Shown in pieces: positions 53,629 through 63,111 of a DNA stretch of 64,000 nt (positions within the stretch are counted from its first letter, which is position 1; each line of letters opens with the position of its first letter). Position numbers and translations under genes: made by a program. The notes beneath the pieces were generated by a model. That model made no database searches, was not told the DNA's origin, and was given only the letters and a program-made list of their open reading frames with translations. The stretch covers positions 62,001-126,000 of the forward strand of contig NZ_SUKA01000004.1 of NCBI RefSeq assembly GCF_005049105.1, read 5' to 3'. Origin of the DNA: Sphingobacterium alkalisoli. Its GTDB lineage: Bacteria; Bacteroidota; Bacteroidia; Sphingobacteriales; Sphingobacteriaceae.

Positions 53629-54684
53629 TCAGTCTCTATCCTTTGAGAGTTTGCGAAATGCTAATGGATTTGCAGCCAATTCCACCTGTTCTCTACGATT
53701 TCTGACGATATGTACCGCGGCAAATATCGCCTCTAAGAATGATTCGTGGGAGGCTAAATTCTTACCTGCAATGTCATATCCTGTTCCATGATCGGGTGAG
53801 GTGCGTACAATAGGCAATCCAGCTGTATAGTTTACGCCTTTACGATTCGCAATATGTTTAAAAGGAATTAAACCTTGATCGTGATACATCGCCAGTACGC
53901 CGTCAAATTTCAAGTAGGTTTCCGACGCAAAGAATCCATCTGCTGGATAAGGTCCAAAACAAAGGATTCCTTCCTGCTTTGCCTTATCAATGGCAGGACG
54001 AATGATGAGATCATCTTCGGTTCCTATGATGCCATTATCACCAGCATGAGGATTCAGTCCTAATACAGCAATTTTTGGCTTTTGAATCCAAAAATCAGTT
54101 TTAAGGCTGCGGTTCATCAAACGGAGCTTTTTTAATATCGCTTCTTCAGTAACCTGCGCCGCAACCTCTTTAACCGGAATATGCCCAGTGACAACACCTA
54201 TACGGAGCTCGTCACAGATCATAAACATCAATACATCGTCCGAATTCGTTTTACTTTGTAGGTATTCCGTATGCCCGGGAAAAGAAAATCCCTCTTGCTG
54301 AATATTATGTTTGTTGATGGGAGCTGTGACCAAAGCATCAATTTTTCCGGCATTCAAATCTTCCACGGCTCTCTCGAGGGAAATGAAGGCATACTTTCCA
54401 CCGATTTCATTTTCCTCGCCCAACGTAATTCGAACATCCTCTTGCCAGCAATTGATCATATTTGCACGCTTGGGATTCGCTTGCTCTACTCCATTGATTA
54501 CATTGAAACTGAAATCATTGATGTGATTTGCTTTACGATGAAAAGAAGCATTTTTGGTATTTCCATAGACTATGGGCGTAAAATATTCCAACACACGATT
54601 ATCTAAAAGGGACTTGATAATCACTTCCAATCCTATCCCATTTATATCGCCTATACTAATACCTACTTTTAATTTTTCACTCAT
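53629..54684 (-). CDS. pdxA: 4-hydroxythreonine-4-phosphate dehydrogenase PdxA
   Basis: 351 residues. VGISIGDINGIGLEVIIKSL at the N-terminus, APINKHNIQQEGFSFPGHTE near 138 (metal-binding His), LGLNPHAGDNGIIGTEDD near 215 and MYHDQGLIPFKHIA near 275 with VRTSPDHGTGYDIAGK are the PdxA hallmarks. It acts in pyridoxal phosphate synthesis from erythrose-4-phosphate. It is convergent in function with the nearby rsmA gene, a common pdxA-rsmA neighbourhood, though here they are divergent with a small secreted protein gene between. Confidence 0.94.
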   Translation of the reverse strand: MSEKLKVGISIGDINGIGLEVIIKSLLDNRVLEYFTPIVYGNTKNASFHRKANHINDFSFNVINGVEQANPKRANMINCWQEDVRITLGEENEIGGKYAFISLERAVEDLNAGKIDALVTAPINKHNIQQEGFSFPGHTEYLQSKTNSDDVLMFMICDELRIGVVTGHIPVKEVAAQVTEEAILKKLRLMNRSLKTDFWIQKPKIAVLGLNPHAGDNGIIGTEDDLIIRPAIDKAKQEGILCFGPYPADGFFASETYLKFDGVLAMYHDQGLIPFKHIANRKGVNYTAGLPIVRTSPDHGTGYDIAGKNLASHESFLEAIFAAVHIVRNRREQVELAANPLAFRKLSKDRD

Positions 54685-54792
54685 CTTTTAAAGCTTTATT
54701 CGCTCAAAAATAAACAAAAAACAGCAGAAAACTAATGCTTTCTACTGTTTTACGAATTCTTATGCATGACAACCACTTTTTAATTAAGCATA

Positions 54793-55137
54793 CTATTTCT
54801 CATTCAAAAAGATCTTTTTACCATCCTTATCTAAATAGTATTTCTTCTTATCCTTATCTAAAAAAACATCAAATCCACTGTGTTTTTCACCAGTTGCCTT
54901 ATCTTCCATTTTCGGAGGAGGAATAGCTTTGGAGTCGGGGAGAGATTTTTTAGGCGTTACAGTTTTTGTGGTATCGAGCATACCCTTTTCACGTTTCGGT
55001 GTTTTTAGGAGTTCTTTTGTTTTTTTTGGAGGAGGCATGGTTTTACCTTGCTCCTGCGCATTTACATTTGTCCACCCCATCATGGAAACGGCTACTACTA
55101 TAGCAACGAGATTCCTTAGGTTTATCAACCTTTTCAT
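54793..55137 (-). CDS. small secreted lysine-rich protein of unknown function
   Basis: 114 residues. A signal peptide (LRNLVAIVVAVSMMGWTNVN, cleavage near VNA-QE) is followed by a basic, proline-rich low-complexity region (MPPPKKTKELLKTPKREKG) and a C-terminal segment FDVFLDKDKKKYYLDKDGKK, which reads like two short KKYYLDKDGKK-type beta turns. No known family. Likely periplasmic or surface exposed. Confidence 0.6.
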   Translation of the reverse strand: MKRLINLRNLVAIVVAVSMMGWTNVNAQEQGKTMPPPKKTKELLKTPKREKGMLDTTKTVTPKKSLPDSKAIPPPKMEDKATGEKHSGFDVFLDKDKKKYYLDKDGKKIFLNEK

Positions 55138-55394
55138 ATGTTTATAATTTTATGTCATATGAATATTTGCACAATAACAATACCATATCTCTCTAATTAA
55201 CAGTATTTAAAAAGAATATTTTCAAGTATTGAGCCTTAGTTAAAAAAGAGAGGCGTGTAGGATATTCAGGTGTTATTAATACGTACTATCAATGGTGTTT
55301 ATTGTCGAGACGTTGTGGGTTTGGATGTTTTTAGAAAGGATTTCCTTAAACACCCTCTCAAATAAAATTACGATAGTACCAAAACATAAAATAG

Positions 55395-55402
55395 TATCTT
55401 TG
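55395..55402 (+). promoter_or_regulatory. -7 promoter element TATCTTTG of rsmA
   Basis: Exact TAnnTTTG match ending 15 bases before the ATG at 55418. This makes an upstream start at 55292 implausible, because it would lie before the promoter. Confidence 0.5.
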
Positions 55403-55417
55403 TATCAAATAGCTTTT

Positions 55418-56194
55418 ATGAGTACTGTACGCGCAAAAAAATACCTCGGACAACATTTCCTTAATGACAAAAACGCGGCTCGACGCATTGTAGATGCCTT
55501 AACGCCTTCTTTGGGATTCAAGCATGTGTTAGAAGTGGGGCCTGGGATGGGCGTGCTTTCCGACTTTTTACTTCAACATGAGGAATACCAGACCTACTTG
55601 ATAGACGTCGATGAGGAATCCATTGAATTCCTTTCCGACAAGTATCCACAACTAGGCGATCGGCTCATACATGGAGATTTTCTGGCACTGGATTTTAACC
55701 AATATTTTGGTGATAAAATGGCCATAATTGGTAATTTCCCCTACAATATCTCCTCTCAAATATTGTTCAAAATTTTAGAAGAGCGAAATCGTGTTGTCCA
55801 GATGACAGGAATGTTTCAGAAAGAAGTTGCCGAACGATGTGTAGCAAAACCAGGCAGTAAGGAATATGGCATTTTAAGTGTGTTTCTTCAAGCATACTAC
55901 GACGTAGAATATCTTTTTACGGTAAAAGCAGGCGCTTTTAATCCGCCTCCAAAGGTATTATCAGGTGTCATGCGCATGACACGCAACTCCCGAATGGCGC
56001 TGGATTGCGATGAAAAACTATTTTGGCGCGTGGTAAAGGCCGGTTTTAATCAACGTCGCAAGACGTTGCGTAACTCATTGTCAGGCGTCATTCCAAAGGA
56101 TAAGATGAGCGATAATACATTGTACGAATTAAGGGCCGAACGCTTAAGTGTAGCCGATTTTATGCAGTTAACAAACGAAATTACCCAGGCATAA
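55418..56194 (+). CDS. rsmA: 16S rRNA dimethyladenosine transferase RsmA (KsgA)
   Basis: 258 residues from ATG at 55418. KKYLGQHFLNDKNAARRIVD at the N-terminus, VLEVGPGMGVLSDFLLQ (SAM loop) near 40, IIGNFPYNISSQILFK near 106 (motif IV NxPY), MFQKEVAERCVAKPGSKEYG and FNPPPKVLSGVM are diagnostic. It dimethylates two adjacent adenines near the 3' end of 16S rRNA. A preceding in-frame ATG at 55292 was rejected because the homologous region starts at STVRAKKYLGQ. Confidence 0.95.
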   Translation: MSTVRAKKYLGQHFLNDKNAARRIVDALTPSLGFKHVLEVGPGMGVLSDFLLQHEEYQTYLIDVDEESIEFLSDKYPQLGDRLIHGDFLALDFNQYFGDKMAIIGNFPYNISSQILFKILEERNRVVQMTGMFQKEVAERCVAKPGSKEYGILSVFLQAYYDVEYLFTVKAGAFNPPPKVLSGVMRMTRNSRMALDCDEKLFWRVVKAGFNQRRKTLRNSLSGVIPKDKMSDNTLYELRAERLSVADFMQLTNEITQA

Positions 56195-56198
56195 TGGT

Positions 56199-57362
56199 AT
56201 GAATATAGATAGTGAGTTTACAATTATTGGAGGAGGCGTAGCTGGCTTAGCCACTGCCATAGGTTTCCAAAATAATGCAATGGACTTTTCGCTATTTGAG
56301 CAAGCAGATGAACTAAAAGGAATTGGAGCGGGCTTTGGTTTAGGGGCAAACGCGATGCAGGCGCTGGACTATTTAGGTATGCGGGAAGACATTGAAAAAT
56401 TGGGACATCACCTCGATTCCTATAGAATCTTAGACGACAAAGGAAATGTACTTGTAGCACCCAATACGAAAACATTAAGTCAGAAATATAATCAGCAAAA
56501 TTTCGCCATTCATCGTGCCGATCTTCATCTTTATCTTTTGTCACACGTCAAGGCGCAATCGCTGCATTTGGGTAAAAAAGCAATCGATTTGTCCCAAACA
56601 GAGGGAGTTATTTCCATTCACTTTGCCGACGGCACAATACACCATACCAAATACCTGATTATTGCCGACGGCGTTAATTCTCCACTGCGTCAAAAACTAA
56701 TACCAGCTGCTGTTCCGCGATATGCGGGTTATACCTGCTGGCGCGCTACGATCGACAACAGTGTTATCGCATTACAACAGGGCAGTGAAACCTGGGGCAA
56801 AGAAGGAAGATTTGGCATGACACCGCTTACCAACAAACGTATTTACTGGTACGCCTGTATCAATGCTACATTCCAGAACGAGACTTACAAAAATTATACA
56901 GTAGCCGATTTGCATCGTCACTTTAGCCGCTACCATGACCCTATTCCGTCGATACTATCCTACACAAAAGATGTCGATTTGATATGGAGCGACATTATCG
57001 ACATCAAACCATTGCGACACCTTGCCTATGGCCCTATTCTTCTAATAGGAGACGCCGGCCATGCCACTACGCCCAATATGGGGCAGGGAGCCTGTCAGGC
57101 GTTAGAAGATGTCGCCGTACTGATGGATGTGCTTCGTAATAAAACGACGGTAACGGAAGCATTTCTATCCTTTGAAAAAAGAAGACTTCGGCGCACAAGA
57201 TATATTACGCAAACGTCAAAACATATTGGAGAGGTAGCCCAATGGGAGAATCCATTGTTGATTGCACTACGAAACACCATTCTAAAAAACACACCCCAGA
57301 AAATGAGCCAAGCAAAGCTAGAAAAGCTCCTTTCCGTCGACTTTATGACCATCACTAAATAA
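56199..57362 (+). CDS. FAD-dependent monooxygenase (PHBH fold)
   Basis: 387 residues. FTIIGGGVAGLATAIGFQNN near 8 is the FAD dinucleotide loop, YLIIADGVNSPLRQKLIP near 152 is the DG motif and ILLIGDAGHATTPNMGQGAC near 283 is the second FAD motif (GD). It belongs to the salicylate/3-hydroxybenzoate hydroxylase-like group, substrate unknown. It begins four bases after the rsmA stop and ends two bases before the next start, so the three genes form one unit. Confidence 0.9.
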   Translation: MNIDSEFTIIGGGVAGLATAIGFQNNAMDFSLFEQADELKGIGAGFGLGANAMQALDYLGMREDIEKLGHHLDSYRILDDKGNVLVAPNTKTLSQKYNQQNFAIHRADLHLYLLSHVKAQSLHLGKKAIDLSQTEGVISIHFADGTIHHTKYLIIADGVNSPLRQKLIPAAVPRYAGYTCWRATIDNSVIALQQGSETWGKEGRFGMTPLTNKRIYWYACINATFQNETYKNYTVADLHRHFSRYHDPIPSILSYTKDVDLIWSDIIDIKPLRHLAYGPILLIGDAGHATTPNMGQGACQALEDVAVLMDVLRNKTTVTEAFLSFEKRRLRRTRYITQTSKHIGEVAQWENPLLIALRNTILKNTPQKMSQAKLEKLLSVDFMTITK

Positions 57363-57364
57363 TT

Positions 57365-58306
57365 ATGCATCCAACTATTTTAATCGTCGATGATGTGCAC
57401 CCTGTCTTGCTAGAGAAGTTAGACAAGCAAGGAATATCGTATTCTTACGAACCTACCATCAGTAGGCCAGAAGCAGAGGCACGTATTTCGCATTATATGG
57501 GTCTCATTATACGTTCTAAATTTCAAGTAGATCGAGCATTCATAGATTTGGCACCAGAACTGAGGTTTATCGGTCGTGCTGGAGCCGGAATGGACAACAT
57601 CGATGATGAATATGCCGCGCAAAAAGGTATTACCTTGATCAGCGCTAATGAAGGCAACCGGGATGCTGTGGGTGAGCACATGATTGGCATGCTGCTTAGT
57701 CTGATGAATAATCTCAACCGTGGAAACCAGGAAATCGCCGAAGGAAAGTGGTTGCGCGAAGAAAACAGAGGTTATGAACTCAAAGGTCGGACGGTAGCAT
57801 TAATAGGTTACGGCAACAATGGACAAGCCATGGCAAAAAAATTATCGGGATTTGATGTCACGGTAATTGCCTATGATAAATATAAAACTGGTTTTTCGGA
57901 TGCGTACGCGCAAGAAGTTTCGATGGAAGAAATTGTAAAACAGGCGGACGTGCTCAGTTTCCATATCCCGTTAACCAAAGAAACGAAAGGACTCGTTGAT
58001 GATGAATATCTGTTTCACTTCCGAAAACCTATTTTCTTCTTAATGGGTGCACGCGGCGGTATCGTACACATCCCTGCTGTAGTGAAAGCCCTTGACACAG
58101 GAAAAATCCTGGGAGCAGCATTTGATGTTCTACCCGTAGAAAAATTCCCGGGGCTTAGTGAACAAGATTGGTATTCCGACCTGATTGCACGACACAATGT
58201 CTTATTAAGTCCTCACGTAGCCGGATGGACTTTTGAAAGTTATTACAAACTATCAGATATCTTAGTGGATAAAGTAATTCAGTATCATAACCGTCGGACT
58301 TATTAA
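57365..58306 (+). CDS. D-2-hydroxyacid dehydrogenase (SerA-like)
   Basis: 313 residues. The NAD-binding loop is VALIGYGNNGQAMAKKLSGF near 142, and the catalytic Arg, Glu and His lie in MGARGGIVHIPAVVKALDTG, LGAAFDVLPVEKFPG and VLLSPHVAGWTFESY. GRAGAGMDNIDDEYAAQKGI is the first conserved block. It probably reduces a 2-keto acid; phosphoglycerate dehydrogenase or glyoxylate reductase activity are options, and the ACT domain of SerA is absent. Its stop overlaps the convergent UbiA-like gene by four bases (TTAA). Confidence 0.88.
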   Translation: MHPTILIVDDVHPVLLEKLDKQGISYSYEPTISRPEAEARISHYMGLIIRSKFQVDRAFIDLAPELRFIGRAGAGMDNIDDEYAAQKGITLISANEGNRDAVGEHMIGMLLSLMNNLNRGNQEIAEGKWLREENRGYELKGRTVALIGYGNNGQAMAKKLSGFDVTVIAYDKYKTGFSDAYAQEVSMEEIVKQADVLSFHIPLTKETKGLVDDEYLFHFRKPIFFLMGARGGIVHIPAVVKALDTGKILGAAFDVLPVEKFPGLSEQDWYSDLIARHNVLLSPHVAGWTFESYYKLSDILVDKVIQYHNRRTY

Positions 58307-59172
58307 ACGATATAGAGCGTTAAACCACAGATGAGAAATTGTACGATCAGCGCCATATCCAAAAGATAGACATAATGATACCGCTCAATCCGCTGGAATA
58401 TCACAAAGCGCATCGCTAGGACTACGATTAAATTGGTTAAGAAGAGACCTATAACTATTCCGTTATCGTAAGGAGAACATAAAACGAGTACCGAATGTAT
58501 CAATACAAGAATATAGCACAATCGAATGGCCTTTTTCTCGCCCAGCATATTGGGAATTGTTTTAAGGTGATAATACGAATCTTGCCGAATATCCCGTATA
58601 TCAAAAGGTAATGTACAAAGTAATAGAAAGATGATTTTGGCTATACCGAGATAATTGGCGGAGTACCAATCCAATTGGTTTCCCTCCGCCCATAATTGTA
58701 TCACGGGCAAGCCTACACTACTTAACGACCAGATGAGTGCAATATGAAAAAGCTTTAATCCGGGCAACTGCCGCAATCCGCTCCGCACACCATTGATCTT
58801 AAAGAGAGGCAGTGTGTATCCTAAACTGAGCATGCCTATTCCTGCCAAAAAGAGAAGGGTATACATGTGCACTTGCATCAAGGCATATGTTAGGAGTCCA
58901 AAGGCTAGGATACTAGTTGTCCACAGTAACCATTCATTTTTGAAGATCCATCTGGTTCTTAAATAAGGAGACTCTTGGGGCTTCTTTGGCTTGGACAGTA
59001 GTATACTAAAGTTGTAAAGCAATAATGTAGCTGTTCCCTCTATTGCTAAAACAAAGGAATTGGGTGATTTATTTAGGATCAAGTACGTTAATCCGCACTG
59101 CACATATGCAGCCAAAGCTATGAGCAGATTACTAAAAACCAAAAAATAATATATCTTCTTTAGTATACGCAT
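58303..59172 (-). CDS. UbiA-like membrane protein lacking the first Asp motif
   Basis: 289 residues with about eight or nine membrane helices. The second Asp-rich loop of UbiA prenyltransferases is present: LPFDIRDIRQDSYYHLKTIP near 192. The first, normally NDxxDxxxD, is replaced by LYNFSILLSKPKKPQESPYL. FLAGIGMLSLGYTLPLFKI also fits the fold. It may be a prenyltransferase that lost activity or binds a different substrate. A partner enzyme is not evident in the neighbourhood. The family assignment is moderate. Confidence 0.65.
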   Translation of the reverse strand: MRILKKIYYFLVFSNLLIALAAYVQCGLTYLILNKSPNSFVLAIEGTATLLLYNFSILLSKPKKPQESPYLRTRWIFKNEWLLWTTSILAFGLLTYALMQVHMYTLLFLAGIGMLSLGYTLPLFKINGVRSGLRQLPGLKLFHIALIWSLSSVGLPVIQLWAEGNQLDWYSANYLGIAKIIFLLLCTLPFDIRDIRQDSYYHLKTIPNMLGEKKAIRLCYILVLIHSVLVLCSPYDNGIVIGLFLTNLIVVLAMRFVIFQRIERYHYVYLLDMALIVQFLICGLTLYIV

Positions 59173-59360
59173 CCCCTTACTTTTATCCGTTATTTAACAT
59201 TAACTTCACAGGGCAGATATCATGAAAATTAGTAATTGACATCAAAAAAAATTAAATTAGCTCACACAAGAACTTAACTGCTGTTTATAATAAATATATG
59301 GCTGAAACAAATAAGTTTTAATATAAAAATAGTATAGACCTATAAATTTTAATAAAAAAG

Positions 59361-61277
59361 ATGAGTTTTCAAATTAATTCTTTTGAAGCGTATCAAGAAG
59401 CGTACAAAAAAAGTAGTGAAAATCCGGAACAATTTTGGGGAGAAATTGCGGAGAATTTTTTCTGGAAGAGAAAGTGGACAAATGTACTGAATTGGAATTT
59501 TACCGAGCCAGACATTAAATGGTTTGAAGGAGGTAAGCTCAACATTACGGAGAACTGTCTTGACCGCCACATTTATAGCCAGGGTGATAAACCCGCAATC
59601 ATCTGGGAACCGAATGATCCGAATGAATCGCACCGTATCCTTTCTTACAAGCAGTTGCTGCAAAAAGTAGAACAGTTTGCTAACGTTTTAAAGAACAACA
59701 GTATTCGTAAAGGTGACCGTGTATGCATTTACCTACCAATGGTACCCGAATTAGTTATTGCGGTATTGGCATGTGCCCGTATTGGTGCAATACATTCTGT
59801 GGTATTTGGAGGATTTTCAGCCCAATCCATTGCAGACCGCATCAATGACGCCAACTGTAAACTGGTAATTACTTCCGACGGCGGCTTCCGTGGCACGAAA
59901 GTATTAGAACTAAAAACCATTGTGGATGATGCCCTTATGCAATGCAAAACGGTGGAAAAAGTAATCGTGTTGACACGTACACGTACGCCCATATCCATGA
60001 TAAAAGGTAGAGATGTGTGGTGGGAAGACGAAATCAAAAAAGTGGAAACGCAAGGAAATCCGACCTGTCCGGCAGAAGAGATGGATGCGGAAGACACACT
60101 TTTCATTCTATATACCTCGGGATCGACAGGCAAACCTAAAGGCGTGGTACATACAACAGGGGGATACATGGTGTACACCGGATATACTTTTTCCAATGTA
60201 TTCCAATACCAGCCCGATGAAGTTTATTTCTGTACGGCAGATATCGGGTGGATTACCGGACATTCCTATATCGTATACGGCCCCCTTTCCCAAGGTGCAA
60301 CCTCGCTCATGTTTGAAGGTATCCCGACGTTTCCGGATGCAGGTCGGTTTTGGGACATCGTAGACAAATTTAAGGTAAATACGCTGTATACCGCGCCAAC
60401 TGCACTCCGCTCGCTGATGGCATTTGGGGATGAGTTTGTCGACAAATATGATCTCAGCAGCATCAAAAAGCTAGGATCTGTAGGGGAGCCTATCAATGAG
60501 GAAGCGTGGCAATGGTTTCACGACAAAATAGGCAAAGGCAAAGCGCCAATAGCCGATACCTGGTGGCAAACAGAAAATGGCGGTATATTAATAGCACCGA
60601 TGGCGGGCATCTCGCCTACTATTCCTAGCTACGCAATGTTACCACTTCCTGGAGTTCAACCGTGCCTAATGGACGAAAACGGTCAGGAGATTGAAGGCAA
60701 CGATGTCTCCGGAAATCTTTGTATCAAATTCCCGTGGCCGGGTATGCTACGCACCACCTGGGGCGATCATGAACGTTGCAAGCAGACGTATTTCTCAACA
60801 TACGAAAACAAATATTTCACGGGCGACGGCTGCTATAGAAGTCCGGAGGGCTACTATCGCATCACAGGCCGTGTGGATGATGTACTAAACGTTTCAGGGC
60901 ACCGAATCGGTACCGCTGAAGTCGAAAATGCCATAAATATGCACTCCGATGTAATCGAATCGGCTATCGTGGGTTACCCACATCCGGTGAAAGGGCAGGG
61001 AATCTACGCTTATGTCATTGCGAACCACCACATTGACGCCGAAAGTACACGCAAAGACATTCTGCAGACTGTAACGCGATTGATTGGCGCCATCGCCAAG
61101 CCAGACATTATCCAATTTGTGACTGATTTGCCGAAAACAAGATCAGGTAAAATCATGCGTCGCATTTTGCGCAAGATTGCAGAAAACGAACTTTCAAGTC
61201 TTGGCGATACTTCCACACTGCAAGATCCAACAGTAGTTGAAGCGATTATTCAGGGAGCTGAGGAAATTAGAAAGTAA
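59361..61277 (+). CDS. acs: acetyl-CoA synthetase
   Basis: 638 residues, the usual Acs length. LFILYTSGSTGKPKGVVHTT near 248 is the ATP-binding motif, TADIGWITGHSYIVYGPL and DTWWQTENGGILIAPMAG near 395 are adenylate motifs, YRITGRVDDVLNVSGHRIGT near 500 is the hinge and DLPKTRSGKIMRRILRKI near 588 holds the acetylatable lysine. It activates acetate to acetyl-CoA. The preceding 188-base spacer is AT-rich and shows no clear promoter element. Confidence 0.96.
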   Translation: MSFQINSFEAYQEAYKKSSENPEQFWGEIAENFFWKRKWTNVLNWNFTEPDIKWFEGGKLNITENCLDRHIYSQGDKPAIIWEPNDPNESHRILSYKQLLQKVEQFANVLKNNSIRKGDRVCIYLPMVPELVIAVLACARIGAIHSVVFGGFSAQSIADRINDANCKLVITSDGGFRGTKVLELKTIVDDALMQCKTVEKVIVLTRTRTPISMIKGRDVWWEDEIKKVETQGNPTCPAEEMDAEDTLFILYTSGSTGKPKGVVHTTGGYMVYTGYTFSNVFQYQPDEVYFCTADIGWITGHSYIVYGPLSQGATSLMFEGIPTFPDAGRFWDIVDKFKVNTLYTAPTALRSLMAFGDEFVDKYDLSSIKKLGSVGEPINEEAWQWFHDKIGKGKAPIADTWWQTENGGILIAPMAGISPTIPSYAMLPLPGVQPCLMDENGQEIEGNDVSGNLCIKFPWPGMLRTTWGDHERCKQTYFSTYENKYFTGDGCYRSPEGYYRITGRVDDVLNVSGHRIGTAEVENAINMHSDVIESAIVGYPHPVKGQGIYAYVIANHHIDAESTRKDILQTVTRLIGAIAKPDIIQFVTDLPKTRSGKIMRRILRKIAENELSSLGDTSTLQDPTVVEAIIQGAEEIRK

Positions 61278-61280
61278 AAG

Positions 61281-61320
61281 CGAAAGGGTCGACAAAAAAT
61301 GTTGACCCTTTCACTTTTTA
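61281..61320 (+). terminator. terminator of acs
   Basis: GAAAGGGTC (61282-61290) pairs with GACCCTTTC (61304-61312) with a short AC/GT extension, followed by ACTTTTTAG. It lies four bases after the acs stop. Confidence 0.85.
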
Positions 61321-61351
61321 GTTCATGCGTTACCACATAAACGTCCATAAA

Positions 61352-61505
61352 TTACCTCATGTTTTTATGCAACGACAACACCCCTTTTTTGTCTTTTACC
61401 ATAACCTCAATATCTGGATTGAGATCCAGTAGCTGCTGAATAAAATCCGCTTGGTTTTTTGGATTTACAAATAACTCTGGCTAAAATTACAAATACTTTT
61501 TCCAT
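61352..61505 (-). pseudogene. small frameshifted gene downstream of the DUF4369-like lipoprotein
   Basis: An ATG at 61505 opens MEKVFVILA, then the frame turns noncoding. A frame shifted by one base continues with PELFVNPKNQADFIQQLLDL and NPDIEVMVKDKKGVLSLHKN to TAA at 61352, which has clear coding character. One indel near 61480 joins them into a protein of about 51 residues. It starts eight bases after the upstream lipoprotein's stop. Function not recognised. Confidence 0.5.
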
Positions 61506-61512
61506 AACTGTA

Positions 61513-62313
61513 TTATCTTAAATAAACCGACATGCGTTTTGCCAGAGTCTCTTTTACATTTGGGGATAAAGCATCATAAACTTCTTTATAGTTATAGAAG
61601 TCATTTTGCGTATTCACCAAACTGTAAAAGATATATGGGGCAGGTGCAGTGGCTATATTCCTTTTTAGAAAGTTTACCTCAGCCCGTACCAAACTATCCC
61701 TTAAACTATTAATCCATAAAGCGCTTAGCTGCTGGTGAAGTAATCTAGACGATTCCAGATCGCCTGATTCATTCAGCTTATAGATGATCTGTTTAAGGCT
61801 GTCTTTTGCTTTCAGATTTGCTAAGCTATATTCTTTTGCAATTTCTGAGAATTCCTGATATAAACGAAAATTGTCACCTTTAGAACTCACATTTAAATCC
61901 GCTCCCCAATCTTCATCTAATAAGCCCTGTTCCAATTGGGACTGATCAAGCCCTTCTGATATTGAAAACGTATATTTTCGAGATTCTTTCGGATCTAACC
62001 ATACGGATTTGGAAAGTACATACCGAGGCAGTTCTTCCTCGCCAAAACGAGCATAGCGTTTTAGCTCTGTTGGTTTCAGAATATCCCGTTCCCAGGAAAA
62101 GACAACGGTGTAAATACCGGCGCGTATGCTGTCTATCTTTAAGACAAAAGTATGTTCCGCTATTGTATCCGATGCAATTTGTTTGCCGCTGATAGCATCG
62201 TATACATCTACATATACTGTCGAATCAATTGATAAACTGCCGGAAAGCTCTACAGAAGGAGAACTTTTGCAGGCGACGAAAAGAAATAAAAGTAAAATTG
62301 CGGGAATCCTCAT
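61513..62313 (-). CDS. DUF4369-like lipoprotein without thioredoxin domain
   Basis: 266 residues. Lipoprotein signal with lipobox LFVAC (Cys15). The N-terminal domain (VELSGSLSIDSTVYVDVYDA, HTFVLKIDSIRAGIYTVVFS) resembles DUF4369, normally fused to a TlpA/ResA-type thioredoxin domain. Here the chain stops at KRMSVYLR after the helical linker, so the oxidoreductase part is missing. It may be a stand-alone ligand-binding lipoprotein. Confidence 0.7.
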   Translation of the reverse strand: MRIPAILLLFLFVACKSSPSVELSGSLSIDSTVYVDVYDAISGKQIASDTIAEHTFVLKIDSIRAGIYTVVFSWERDILKPTELKRYARFGEEELPRYVLSKSVWLDPKESRKYTFSISEGLDQSQLEQGLLDEDWGADLNVSSKGDNFRLYQEFSEIAKEYSLANLKAKDSLKQIIYKLNESGDLESSRLLHQQLSALWINSLRDSLVRAEVNFLKRNIATAPAPYIFYSLVNTQNDFYNYKEVYDALSPNVKETLAKRMSVYLR

Positions 62314-62393
62314 AACTAATCTATCAGTTTGTTAAGATCATAAATTTCATGCACCAAACATCATTCAACTTACATCAGCGCGGAGACTAAAAG

Positions 62394-62942
62394 CTAATAT
62401 AACACTTCATGATAATCTCTATTTTTCTTTTGATTATACAGGTCGCGATAATACTTAGGATCATCGAACTTCCAAAAATCGCGATAAAATTCATCGTTTT
62501 TTATACTTCTAAGTCTACCTTCAAACAGCTCGACAAGTTCTTTCCGAAGTGGGCTGTCGGTTGCCAATGCATCCGTATTATCTTCGTGTAAAATCATAAT
62601 AGAAGAATAATAATCATCCATGGTTTCTATGCCTGACGTATAGACCGTAAAAAGCTTATCGCTCGATGAAAGAAGCTTTACATCTTTCCAGATAAATGTT
62701 GATATAAAGCCTTTTATTTTTATTGCATCATGCCATTTGCCATAGTCCGTATACATCCTTGCAGCGGTGGACATAGAGCCATCGATATTTTTGAATTTAA
62801 CTTCGGTGATATTACCCAGACCCAATTGTTGGGTCTGGGCTTCATTAAATGTGTCTGCACCATACTTCTGGTATCTTTTTCCTGTAGCGCATGAGTGCAA
62901 CACAAGAAGGATGAGCAATAGATGGTTAAAATATCGAAGCAT
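62394..62942 (-). CDS. lipoprotein of unknown function
   Basis: 182 residues. Signal peptide with lipobox LVLHSC (Cys18). Mature text includes LGNITEVKFKNIDGSMSTA, WKDVKLLSSSDKLFTVYTSG and FEGRLRSIKNDEFYRDFWKF; no family recognised. It lies 80 bases upstream of the DUF4369-like lipoprotein on the same strand and may share its transcript. Confidence 0.65.
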   Translation of the reverse strand: MLRYFNHLLLILLVLHSCATGKRYQKYGADTFNEAQTQQLGLGNITEVKFKNIDGSMSTAARMYTDYGKWHDAIKIKGFISTFIWKDVKLLSSSDKLFTVYTSGIETMDDYYSSIMILHEDNTDALATDSPLRKELVELFEGRLRSIKNDEFYRDFWKFDDPKYYRDLYNQKKNRDYHEVLY

Positions 62943-63111
62943 AGCGCTTTTATTTATTTCTATTTAATACTCTAAAGCACTTTTCAATTTCTTGAAAGAT
63001 GCTTTAGATTAATTCAACTTAATAAATTACTGGTTAGAGTTCAATGAGGCATTCCAAGTTTTCTCCTTAATCTTGAATCTTGCCATCCGTTATTTAAACC
63101 ATTATTACAAC

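Noticed and set aside
55292..55417. Upstream ATG extending rsmA by 42 residues
   Set aside because: It precedes the promoter element TATCTTTG and adds sequence unlike the RsmA family.
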